Shown: in pieces, positions 1 to 7,757 of the stretch
Layout of the letters: each line of letters begins with the position of its first letter
Numbering within the stretch: the first letter of the stretch is position 1
Source: Zobellella endophytica
Lineage (GTDB): Bacteria; Pseudomonadota; Gammaproteobacteria; Enterobacterales; Aeromonadaceae
Direction of reading: 5' to 3'
Length of the DNA stretch: 64,000 bases
Assembly: GCF_003012775.1 (NCBI RefSeq)
Contig: NZ_PXYG01000009.1
Span: 1-64,000, forward strand
Program-made: the position numbers and the translations under genes
The notes under the pieces: generated by a model
The model's database searches: none
Told to the model about the DNA's origin: nothing
Seen by the model: the letters and a program-made list of their open reading frames with translations, nothing else

Positions 1-145
1 CAAAAAGAGTAAAAATCAATAATATCCATGGTGACAGCAGAGTGGCGGTGCGGGTTTGTTTGGCGACGACCAATGTACCGCTTCTCTGTCTGTCAATCTT
101 CACTTCCCCACGACTCCGCGAAGAACCTTATTTTTGCCGCCCGAA

Positions 146-176
146 AATAAAAAAAACTCCCTTGCGAACAAGGGAG
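146..176 (-). terminator. Intrinsic terminator downstream of nasA
   Basis: An 8-bp perfect stem (CTCCCTTG / CAAGGGAG, 157-164 with 169-176) closes a CGAA loop. Read on the minus strand it is followed by a run of U (A-run at 146-156 on the plus strand). It lies about 90 bases past the nasA stop, so it probably ends the nasA transcript and makes nasA the last or only gene of its unit. The remaining 145 bases at the window edge show no convincing gene. Confidence 0.8.
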
Positions 177-265
177 TCAGCCAAATGGCAGAGTTTGGAG
201 GAAACGGCTCGGGCCGGGCCCGAGATAACGAGAACATCGGTACGGGGAGCCGGGCCAGGGCCCGG

Positions 266-2878
266 TCAGATTTTCTCTCCCTGAAGCCGGGTCTGGCACA
301 CCGCCAGTATCTGTTTCAGCTCCGGCACGCAGGAGCCACAGCGAGTGCCGCATTTCAACAGCTGTTGCAACTGGGGCAGCTCGGTGATGTCGTGCTGCTC
401 GACGGCGCGGCGGATCTGCGCCTCGCTCACGCTCCAGCAGCTGCATACCAGCTTGCTGTTGCCGGCCAGGGCCTGGCTCAATTGGCCGAGCAGCAGGCTG
501 GGCTGCAGGGCGGTGCCGAGCAGGGCCGCCAGCGGATCCGGGTTGATGTGCCAGGGCGACAGGCCCAGCAGCAGCAGGCCGGCGATCTTGCCCTGCTCCA
601 GGTTGACCAGCAGCCGTCCTTGGGGCAGGGGCCAGTCGAGCCAGCTGCCTTCGGCGGTCAGCCGGGTCCTGGCTTCCTCGGCATCGGAGCGGCTGTCGAT
701 CAGGCTCCAGCACTCGCCCTGGGCCAGCGGACGCCGGCTCCACCATTGCGGCAGCCAGGCCGGCGCCTCGGTGGCAATCCAGCTGGCCTGCCACCGGTGC
801 TCCACGGCGCTCACCTGCACCGGGTTCTGCTTGAACGCGGGCTGGCCGGAGAGGGCGCAGCCGCGGGCCTCGACCAGATCGTTGACCCGGCCGCCGGCGC
901 TGAATTCCTCGCTCCAGTGCATGGGCACGAACACCTGGCCGGGGGCCATGCCTTCGTCGGCCACCGGCCGCACCAGGGTGGCGCCGTGCTCGTTGCGCAG
1001 CTCGATCAGCTCGGCCTTGTTCAGCCCGTGGCGGGCCAGGGTGTCCGGGTGGATCTGGGCCTGGGGTTCGGTGGCCGCCGCCATCAGCCGGGCCACGTGG
1101 CCGGTGCGGCTCATGGTATGCCACTGATCGCGCAGCCGGCCGGTGTTGAGCAGCAGCTCGGCACCCCCGCCGGCGGGGGCGAGCGGTGCGCTCAACTGCA
1201 ACCGGGCCTTGCCGTCGGGGGTGGGGAAGCGGCCCTCGGCGAACAGCCGGGCCGGGCCGCCGTCCCGGCCGGCCAGGGGCCAGCTGCGCGGGATCAGGGC
1301 GTTGAATTCATCATCGCTCAGGGTGCTGAGCGCGGAGATGTCGAACAGCCGCTCGCCGTGGTTCTCGAAGCCGGTGAGGGCGGCGTGCTCGCGGAACACG
1401 TCGGCGGCGGAGGCGAAGCCGAAGGCCTCACCGAAGCCCATGGCCCGGGCCACCTGGCACAGGGCCCACCAGTCCGGCCGGGCGGCGCCGGGGGCCGGCT
1501 TGAAGGGGCGCTGGCGGGAGATGATGCGCGCCGAGTTGGTGACGGTGCCGTCCTTCTCGCCCCAGCCGGCGGCGGGCAGCAGCACCTGGGCCAGTTTGGC
1601 GGTGTCGGTGTTGGGGCTGATGTCGGAGACGATCAGCAGCTCGCACTTGGCCAGGGCGCGGCGGGCGCGGGCGCTGTCGGGCAGCGACACCGCCGGGTTG
1701 GAGCCCATCACCCACAGCGCCTTGATTTCGCCCCGCTCGATGGCATCGATCATCTCCATCGCCTTGTGGCCGGGGGCCCGGGCCAGGCGGTCGCTGCCCC
1801 AGAAGCGGGCCACCTTGTCCCGGTTGGCCGGGGCGAAGTCCATATGGGCCGCCAGCTGGTTGGCCAGGCCGCCCACTTCCCGCCCGCCCATGGCGTTGGG
1901 CTGGCCGGTGAGGGAGAAGGGAGCGGCACCGGGCTTGCCGATGCGGCCGGTGAGCAGGTGGCAGTTGATGATGGCGCCGGCGTTGTCGGTGCCGCGCAGG
2001 GACTGGTTGATGCCCATGCAGAACAGGGTCAGGGTCCTGGGGTGGTCGAGGAACAGCTGGTAGAAGCGGTTGAGCTCGGCGATGGACAGGCCGGTGACCC
2101 GGGCCACGTTGTCGGGGCGGTATTCGGGGCCGGACAACTGCCGGTACAGCTCGGGGAAGCCGGCGACATGTTGCTCCACGAAGTGGCGGTCCAGGCGGTC
2201 GCTGTCGAGGATGCGGCGGGCCAGGCCGTTGAACAGCACCAGATCGGTGCCGGGGGTGACGGCCAGGTGCAGATCCGCCTGCTGGCTGGTGGCGGTGGCG
2301 CGGGGGTCGATCACCACCCACTGCTGGTTCGGGTTGGCGGCCTTGGCGGCTTCCAGCCGGCGGAACAATACCGGGTGGGTCCAGGCGGTGTTGGCGCCGA
2401 CGATCACCACCAGTTCGGCGTCGTCGATATCGTCGTAACTGGCCGGCACTGCGTCCTCGCCGAAGGCGCGCTGGTGGGCGGCCACGGCGGAGGACATGCA
2501 CAGCCGGGAGTTGGTGTCGATATTGGCGGAGCCGATAAAGCCCTTCATCAGCTTGTTGGCCACGTAGTAGTCTTCGGTCAGCATCTGGCCCGAGCCATAG
2601 AAGGCCACCGCCCCGGGGCCGTGGCGCTCGATGATGTCGCCCAGGCGATGGGCGATATGCTCGACGGCCTGGGGCCAGTCCACTTGCTCGCCGTTCACCC
2701 GCGGATAGAGCAGGCGGTTCGGCAGGGTCTGGCTTTCGCCCAGGGCCATGCCTTTGACGCACAGCGCACCGAGGTTGGCGGGATGCTGGGTATCGCCGCT
2801 GGGAATGCCCTGGCTGTCGACCTTAACGCCGCAGCCAACGCCGCAATAGGGGCAGGTGGTATGGATCGAAGCTGTCAT
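266..2878 (-). CDS. nasA: Assimilatory nitrate reductase catalytic subunit NasA
   Basis: 870 aa, the usual length for NasA-type cytoplasmic molybdopterin nitrate reductases, which reduce nitrate to nitrite for assimilation. The N-terminus carries the [4Fe-4S] motif CPYCGVGCGV with a later Cys in GALCVKG, followed by the long molybdopterin-guanine-dinucleotide domains. The last ~60 residues carry four cysteines (CSCW...CGTRCGSC), a BFD-type [2Fe-2S] domain typical of NasA. It stands alone: neither nirBD (nitrite reductase) nor a NasB electron-transfer subunit is in the window. A near-perfect sigma-54 promoter sits about 40 bases upstream, so expression should follow nitrogen limitation. The start at 2878 is preceded by AAGG and puts the FeS motif at the expected distance. 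Confidence 0.95.
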   Translation of the reverse strand: MTASIHTTCPYCGVGCGVKVDSQGIPSGDTQHPANLGALCVKGMALGESQTLPNRLLYPRVNGEQVDWPQAVEHIAHRLGDIIERHGPGAVAFYGSGQMLTEDYYVANKLMKGFIGSANIDTNSRLCMSSAVAAHQRAFGEDAVPASYDDIDDAELVVIVGANTAWTHPVLFRRLEAAKAANPNQQWVVIDPRATATSQQADLHLAVTPGTDLVLFNGLARRILDSDRLDRHFVEQHVAGFPELYRQLSGPEYRPDNVARVTGLSIAELNRFYQLFLDHPRTLTLFCMGINQSLRGTDNAGAIINCHLLTGRIGKPGAAPFSLTGQPNAMGGREVGGLANQLAAHMDFAPANRDKVARFWGSDRLARAPGHKAMEMIDAIERGEIKALWVMGSNPAVSLPDSARARRALAKCELLIVSDISPNTDTAKLAQVLLPAAGWGEKDGTVTNSARIISRQRPFKPAPGAARPDWWALCQVARAMGFGEAFGFASAADVFREHAALTGFENHGERLFDISALSTLSDDEFNALIPRSWPLAGRDGGPARLFAEGRFPTPDGKARLQLSAPLAPAGGGAELLLNTGRLRDQWHTMSRTGHVARLMAAATEPQAQIHPDTLARHGLNKAELIELRNEHGATLVRPVADEGMAPGQVFVPMHWSEEFSAGGRVNDLVEARGCALSGQPAFKQNPVQVSAVEHRWQASWIATEAPAWLPQWWSRRPLAQGECWSLIDSRSDAEEARTRLTAEGSWLDWPLPQGRLLVNLEQGKIAGLLLLGLSPWHINPDPLAALLGTALQPSLLLGQLSQALAGNSKLVCSCWSVSEAQIRRAVEQHDITELPQLQQLLKCGTRCGSCVPELKQILAVCQTRLQGEKI

Positions 2879-2917
2879 AGTGGCCTTGTAAATAATAAGT
2901 GACTCTGTCAGTCATAA

Positions 2918-2933
2918 AGCAAGGCCTATGCCA
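2918..2933 (-). promoter_or_regulatory. Sigma-54 promoter of nasA
   Basis: The minus strand reads TGGCATAGGCCTTGCT, matching every position of the consensus TGGCAYRNNNNTTGCW. The predicted start point is near 2907, leaving a ~29-base leader with no room for an attenuator. A site resembling one half of an NtrC operator (TGGTGCA, inside 3006-3022) lies about 107 bases upstream of that start, a normal enhancer distance. The promoter call rests on the motif match; the enhancer is weaker. Confidence 0.8.
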
Positions 2934-3031
2934 TGATATTATTTTCTTTTTTATCAATAAATTAACAGTTGGTCGGGAACGGCGGTTGCACAGTCATAAG
3001 GCAAAAGCCATATCATGGTGCAGCCTGGTGA

Positions 3032-4108
3032 TTACCGTTGGGGCACCGGGGGCTGGGGCTCGATGGAGCTTTGCCAGGCCCGGAGAAAACCTTGCCGGTC
3101 GAGCCGGTCCAGCGGCGGCAGCAGGGCCGGGGTCAGCGGGATCAGGGTAACGGGGCCCTGGGGCCTTATCGTCAGCCTGGTCTGCTCCGGGCCGGCCTCC
3201 AGCAGCGGCTGCAGGCCGGCCCGGCCCAGGGCGGCCTGGCCCCGGGCCGACAGCATGAAGTCGAGCAGCTGTCCCGCCAGGACGGGGTGGGGCGCGTGGC
3301 GGGAGATCAGCACCAGTCGCATCAGCATCAGGGTGTAATCCTCCGGCGCCACCGCCGTCAGCTGGGGATGCCGGGCGATGGCGGACGCGACGTAGGAGCC
3401 GAGCAGGTTGTAGCCGATGGCCAGCTCACCCCGGGCCAGGGCGGCGAGCATGTCGTTGCTGTTGTCGTCGAGCCGGACCGACAGGCTGCCGAAGGCTTCC
3501 AGCAGCCGGCCGTAGGTCTCCCCCTGCTGGCTGTCCTGGCTGGCGAGCAGGTAGCCGACGCCGCTGGCGGCAATGTCGTAGGTGGCGATACGGCGGCTGA
3601 AGCGCTCCGGCTCACGGCGCAGCAGGCTCAGCAGCTGCTGGCGGCTGCGCGGGATCTCGTGCCGCCCGAGCCGTTCCCGGTTGAACACCATCAGCACCGG
3701 CTCGAAGGTGAAGGCGAACAGCTCATGACGCCAGTGGGCCTGGGGCGGCAGCGCCAGGGTGCGCTCCGAGCGGTGGGGCCGGGCGTGGCCGTCGTTCACC
3801 AGTTTCAGCTGCAGATCCATGGCCGAACTGAGCAGCAGATCGGCGTGGGAATCCTGGCCTTCGGCCAGGAAGCGCTGGTACAGCTCCCGGGAATTGAGAT
3901 CGACAAAGCGGATGGCCACCCCCGGATGAGCCTGCTGAAATTCCCGCAGCAGGGGCGACAGGTGTTCATAGTCGGTGGCGCTGTAGAGCACCAGTTCCTG
4001 TTGCCGGTCGCCCCGGGCCGGCAGGCGAAACTCTTCCGCCGCCGAGGCCGGGAGCGACAGCCACAGCAGCAGCCAGAGGCCGAGGTTGAGGTGTGCTGTC
4101 CCCTTCAT
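3032..4108 (-). CDS. Periplasmic binding protein of the iron(III)/phosphoglycerate type, linked to TctDE
   Basis: 358 aa from the start at 4108, giving a clear signal peptide (MKGTAHLNLGLWLLLWLSLP, then ASAAEE). An in-frame upstream ATG at 4171 would bury that signal and overlap tctE. The mature part resembles ABC-type extracellular solute-binding proteins of the ferric/spermidine/PgtC class (ELVLYSATDYEHLSPLLREF near the N-terminus). No ABC permease or ATPase is nearby. Instead it follows tctE by 10 bases in a tctD-tctE-this gene operon. Inference: it may present a ligand to the TctE sensor, as PgtC does in phosphoglycerate uptake control, rather than feed a transporter. Confidence 0.75.
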   Translation of the reverse strand: MKGTAHLNLGLWLLLWLSLPASAAEEFRLPARGDRQQELVLYSATDYEHLSPLLREFQQAHPGVAIRFVDLNSRELYQRFLAEGQDSHADLLLSSAMDLQLKLVNDGHARPHRSERTLALPPQAHWRHELFAFTFEPVLMVFNRERLGRHEIPRSRQQLLSLLRREPERFSRRIATYDIAASGVGYLLASQDSQQGETYGRLLEAFGSLSVRLDDNSNDMLAALARGELAIGYNLLGSYVASAIARHPQLTAVAPEDYTLMLMRLVLISRHAPHPVLAGQLLDFMLSARGQAALGRAGLQPLLEAGPEQTRLTIRPQGPVTLIPLTPALLPPLDRLDRQGFLRAWQSSIEPQPPVPQR

Positions 4109-4118
4109 GGATAAGCCC

Positions 4119-5522
4119 TTATTTGGTCTTGTTCTGAAAGCGAATTTCCACATCCAGCCCGCTCGGCGCATGGTCGTGCAGCAGGATGCGGGCTCCGTGA
4201 TGCTCCGCCACGTCCCGGGCGATGGCCATGCCCAGGCCGCTGCCGGCGTAGCGGCTGGCCGCCCCCCGGTAGAAGCGCTCGAACACCCGGGCCTTTTCCG
4301 CCTCCGGCAGGCCCGGCCCCCGATCCAGAATATGGATGGCGGGCGCGGCCCGGCTCAGTACGTGGATTTCCACCTGGGCCTCCGGCGGGCTGTGGGCGAC
4401 GGCGTTTTCGATCAGGTTCTTCAGCATCTGGGTCAGCGCAAATTCGTCTCCCGCTATCCACTGGGGGGCGTCGGCCGGTTCGAACGCCAGCGCCACCCGG
4501 CGGTGCAGGGCCTGGATCGCCAGCTCCAGGCAGACGCCTTTCACCAGGGTGTTCAGCTCCACCGGCACCAGTTCCCGGCTGTGAAAGCGGTGATCGAGCA
4601 CCGCCTGGTTCAGCAGGTGGCGCACGGTGAGCGACAGCTGGTCGCACTGGCCGATCAGGCCGGACAGCAGCCGGCGGCGTTTGTCCTCGTCCGCTTCGTC
4701 CCGGGCGTTCTCGCACAGGGCGCGCAGGCTGGCGAGCGGGGTACGCAGCTGATGGGCGGCGACCGAGGTGTAGGATTCCATGCGTGCCAGTATCTCGTGC
4801 TGGCGGGCGATGAAATGGTTGATGGTGTCGAGCAGGGGCAGGGTTTCCCGGGGCACCGGCAGCGACAGCGGCGTCAGATCCCGCGGCTGCCGCCGGGCCA
4901 GGGCCCGGGCCAGCTGCCTGAAGGGCAGGAAGGCGTAGTAGATGCCCAGCCACAGCAGCAGCAGGGCGCTGGCCAGCAGGCCGAGCAGCAACTCCAGCGC
5001 CGGGTGCATCATCTCCTCGCTGAGCTGCCGGCGGGCCAGCCGGGTCTGGGCCAGCTCTATGGTGATCTGGTCCGGCGGCAGCCGCTCGGTGTTCAGCCGG
5101 GTCAGGCGGGCGACCCGGATGTGTTCCCCGGCGTAGTCGGCGGTGTAGAAGTCCGGCCGCTCCTGGGTCAGCGGTCGCCGCGAGGGGGATTTGCCCGGCG
5201 GTGCCGGCAGGTCGCGGTAGCCGGTCAGGAATTCCCCGTTGATGCTGATGCGGTAGAACACCCGGTCTTCCGGGGCCTGGGCCAGGGTGGCGAAGGCGGA
5301 GACGGGAATGTCCACGCTGAATCCCTGCCCGCCGTGGCGAACCGCGTCCGCCATCTGCAGCACGGCGCTGCCCAGCATCAGGTCGTAGCTGCGATCGGCG
5401 GTCTTGCGGCTGTAGGACACCATCAGCGCCACCGCCAGCAGGGCCAGGCCGGTCAGCACGGCACCGCTGATCAGCAGCAGGCGCCGACGCAGGGCCGGAT
5501 GGTGCTCGGCGGCCCTGCTCAT
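4119..5522 (-). CDS. tctE: Sensor histidine kinase, TctE-like
   Basis: 467 aa. One N-terminal membrane segment (LLLISGAVLTGLALLAVALM), a ~140-residue periplasmic sensor region, a second membrane segment (LELLLGLLASALLLLWLGIY), then dimerisation and kinase domains. The H-box is SVAAHQLRTPLASL, with the phospho-acceptor His near residue 257. An N-box-like LKNLIENAVAHSP and the G-box DRGPGLP and GSGLGMAI follow. The start overlaps the tctD stop by 4 bases (ATGA). TctE family kinases respond to tricarboxylates and activate tctCBA, which diverges from this operon. The exact ligand cannot be read from sequence. Confidence 0.88.
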   Translation of the reverse strand: MSRAAEHHPALRRRLLLISGAVLTGLALLAVALMVSYSRKTADRSYDLMLGSAVLQMADAVRHGGQGFSVDIPVSAFATLAQAPEDRVFYRISINGEFLTGYRDLPAPPGKSPSRRPLTQERPDFYTADYAGEHIRVARLTRLNTERLPPDQITIELAQTRLARRQLSEEMMHPALELLLGLLASALLLLWLGIYYAFLPFRQLARALARRQPRDLTPLSLPVPRETLPLLDTINHFIARQHEILARMESYTSVAAHQLRTPLASLRALCENARDEADEDKRRRLLSGLIGQCDQLSLTVRHLLNQAVLDHRFHSRELVPVELNTLVKGVCLELAIQALHRRVALAFEPADAPQWIAGDEFALTQMLKNLIENAVAHSPPEAQVEIHVLSRAAPAIHILDRGPGLPEAEKARVFERFYRGAASRYAGSGLGMAIARDVAEHHGARILLHDHAPSGLDVEIRFQNKTK

Positions 5523-6190
5523 GGCGGGCCGACCCGGGCCACGTAGCCGAGGCCGCGCAGGGTCTGGATCTGCACCGAGCTGCCGGCCAGCTTCTTGCGC
5601 AGGCGGGCCACGTAGAGCTCGATGGCGTTGGCGGAAGGGGTCTCGTCGGCGTTGAACAGTTTTTCGGTCAGTTCCTCCTTGCTCATCACCCGCTCCAGGC
5701 CGCCGAGGAAGATCTCCAGCAGGCGGAATTCCCGGTTGAGCAGCGGGCAGTCCCGGTGGTCGATGGTGACCGTCTTGGCGGTCCGGTTGAATACCAGGTT
5801 GCCGTGTTCGCTGATGTCGGCGGCGTAGCCCTGGCGGCGGCGCAGCAGGGCGCGGACCCGGGCTTCCAGCTCACCGAAGTCGAACGGCTTGGTCAGGTAG
5901 TCGTCGGCGCCCAGATCCAGCAGCTTGATGCGATCGTCGATGCCGTCCCGAGCGGTGAGGATCAGTACCGGCGTGGTGCTCTTGCGCTGGCGCAGCTCGG
6001 CCAGCAGGGCCTCGCCGCCGAGGCCGGGCAGGTTAAGATCCAGGATGATCAGGTCGACCCGCTGGTGGCGCAGCCAGTCGGCGGCCTGGCGGCCGTTGCC
6101 GATGAGATCGGTGCCATGGCCCAGCTTCTGCAGCCGGTCGGCGATGGCTTCCCCCAGGACCACTGTGTCCTCGATCACAAGAATACGCAC
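5519..6190 (-). CDS. tctD: Response regulator, TctD-like (OmpR/PhoB family)
   Basis: 223 aa: a receiver domain with the phospho-acceptor Asp in LIILDLNLPGLGG (residue ~51) and the conserved Lys in DDYLTKPFDFGEL, followed by an OmpR-type winged-helix DNA-binding domain (NAIELYVARLRKKL). It is the first gene of the tctDE operon and diverges from tctC across a 126-base gap holding a perfect tandem 11-bp repeat, the binding layout expected for this family. It probably activates tctCBA. The family assignment is firm; the ligand is not. Confidence 0.88.
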   Translation of the reverse strand: MRILVIEDTVVLGEAIADRLQKLGHGTDLIGNGRQAADWLRHQRVDLIILDLNLPGLGGEALLAELRQRKSTTPVLILTARDGIDDRIKLLDLGADDYLTKPFDFGELEARVRALLRRRQGYAADISEHGNLVFNRTAKTVTIDHRDCPLLNREFRLLEIFLGGLERVMSKEELTEKLFNADETPSANAIELYVARLRKKLAGSSVQIQTLRGLGYVARVGPP

Positions 6191-6210
6191 TCTGACTCCC
6201 TCTTTTTTCC

Positions 6211-6232
6211 GGTGACAGCTTGGTGACAGCTT
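6211..6232. promoter_or_regulatory. Tandem 11-bp direct repeat, candidate TctD operator
   Basis: GGTGACAGCTT is repeated head to tail without a gap (6211-6221 and 6222-6232) between the divergent tctD and tctC starts. OmpR/PhoB regulators bind direct repeats with one-helical-turn spacing, so TctD is the natural candidate. The opposite strand reads CTGTCAC-N4-CTGTCAC, which also recalls a Pho box, though the spacer is not AT-rich. Confidence 0.5.
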
Positions 6233-6316
6233 GGGGCGCTAGCATGGCGGATGTTAACAACTTGTTTTTATCCAAAACAAGAGAAGTCATGGAATTGTCG
6301 CCAAGGAGATAACGAT

Positions 6317-7306
6317 ATGAAACTACGCCCTCTGGTTCACGCTGTACTGGGCAGCGGCCTGCTGATGATGGCCGCGGGCCCGGCCCTGGCCGAGTTTACC
6401 CCCAAAAAACCGGAATGTATCGCCCCCGCCAAGCCGGGCGGCGGCTTCGACCTCACCTGCCGCATCCTGACCTCCAGCCTGGACAAGTCCGGCCTGCTGG
6501 AGGAGCCGATGCGGGTGACCTTCATGCCGGGCGGGGTCGGCGCCGTGGCCTATACCCATATGAACAGCAACCGCCGCAGCGATGACAACGCCGTGGTGGC
6601 CTTCAGCACCGGCTCGTCGCTGAACCTGGCGCTGGGCAAGTTCGGCGCGGATCTCGGGGTGGACGACGCCCGCTGGCTGGGCTCCATCGGCACCGACTAC
6701 GGCGCCATCATCGTCAAGGGCGACGCGCCCTGGAACAGCCTGCGAGAGCTGGCGGAGGCGGTGAAGGCCAACCCCGGTGCCATGGTGTTCGGCGCCGGCG
6801 GCACCGTGGGCAGCCAGGACTGGATGAAGGCGGCGTTCTTCTACCAGAACCTGGGGCTGGATCCGCGCACCATGCGCTATGTGGCCTATGAAGGGGGCGG
6901 CGACGCCACCGCCGCCATCCTGGGCAACCATATCCAGGTGTTCCCGGGGGACATCTCCGAGATCAAGGGACAGCTGGACGCGGGCATCGTCAAGGTGCTG
7001 GCGGTGCTGGCTCCCGAGCGGCTGGAAGGGGATTTCGCCGCCATTCCCACCGCCCGGGAGCAGGGCTACGACATGGAGTGGCCCATAGTGCGCGGCTTCT
7101 ACATGGCGCCCGAGGCGTCCGACGAGGCTTATGCCTACTGGGTGGCGCAGTTCCAGCGGTTGCATGAGAGCGGCGAGTTCGAGCGGGTGCGCACCCAGCA
7201 GGGGCTGTTCCCGATGGACCTGGCCGGCGAGGCGTTCGAGCGCTATGTGGTGTCCGAGGTGGACGGCTTCCAGTCCCTGTCCCGGCAGATGGGTCTGGTA
7301 AAGTAA
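6317..7306 (+). CDS. tctC: Tripartite tricarboxylate transporter substrate-binding protein TctC
   Basis: 329 aa with a signal peptide ending AGPALA. The start at 6317 is chosen because AAGGAGAT (6303-6310) lies just upstream and the signal begins MKLRPLVHAV. The protein belongs to the TctC/Bug family of periplasmic receptors for carboxylates (ECIAPAKPGGGFDLTCRIL, then GVGAVAYTHM). It feeds the TctAB membrane complex encoded next. The likely cargo is citrate or another tricarboxylate, but Bug proteins vary widely in ligand. Confidence 0.9.
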   Translation: MKLRPLVHAVLGSGLLMMAAGPALAEFTPKKPECIAPAKPGGGFDLTCRILTSSLDKSGLLEEPMRVTFMPGGVGAVAYTHMNSNRRSDDNAVVAFSTGSSLNLALGKFGADLGVDDARWLGSIGTDYGAIIVKGDAPWNSLRELAEAVKANPGAMVFGAGGTVGSQDWMKAAFFYQNLGLDPRTMRYVAYEGGGDATAAILGNHIQVFPGDISEIKGQLDAGIVKVLAVLAPERLEGDFAAIPTAREQGYDMEWPIVRGFYMAPEASDEAYAYWVAQFQRLHESGEFERVRTQQGLFPMDLAGEAFERYVVSEVDGFQSLSRQMGLVK

Positions 7307-7318
7307 CGGGGGGCAAGC

Positions 7319-7753
7319 ATGGCGGATCGTCTTTTTTCCCTCGCCCTGATGGTGGCGGCGGTGGCCCTGGGGGCCGCCGCCTGGCGACTGGAAGTGCCCT
7401 TTCAATATGAACCGGTTGGCCCCAAGGCCATACCGTTGATCCTGGCTGCGTTGCTGTTCGGCACGGCGGCCTGGCTGATGATCAGGCCCGACCGGCTCAA
7501 GGAAGCCTACGGCGGCGGCATGTTCGGCCGCCACCTGCTGGTGGTGCTCTGTCTGCTGGCCTACGCCTGGAGCTTCGAGCCGCTGGGCTTCGTGCTGTCT
7601 ACCTGGCTGGTCGGCACCGTCTTCGCCCGGATCTTCGGCCTGGGCTGGGGACGGGGGGCACTCTACTCCGCGGCCCTGGGCCTGGTGGGTTATGTGTTGC
7701 TGAGCCTGGTGCTGGAACTGAACGTGCCGGTAGGCGCGGTGTTTGGAGGTTAA
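7319..7753 (+). CDS. tctB: Tripartite tricarboxylate transporter small membrane subunit TctB
   Basis: 144 aa with four predicted membrane segments, the size and topology of TctB. It is 12 bases after tctC and 4 bases before tctA, in the standard tctCBA order. It partners TctA in sodium- or proton-coupled uptake. Sequence conservation in this subunit is low, so the call leans on size, topology and position. Confidence 0.88.
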   Translation: MADRLFSLALMVAAVALGAAAWRLEVPFQYEPVGPKAIPLILAALLFGTAAWLMIRPDRLKEAYGGGMFGRHLLVVLCLLAYAWSFEPLGFVLSTWLVGTVFARIFGLGWGRGALYSAALGLVGYVLLSLVLELNVPVGAVFGG

Positions 7754-7757
7754 CTGC

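Noticed and set aside
56-2902. 948-codon open frame opposite nasA, and similar long antisense frames across the window
   Set aside because: They are products of GC-rich third positions opposite real genes. They show low-complexity G/A/Q/H-rich sequence and no domains.
4109-4171. Upstream in-frame start of the TctDE-linked binding protein
   Set aside because: It would overlap tctE and push a clear signal peptide to an internal position.
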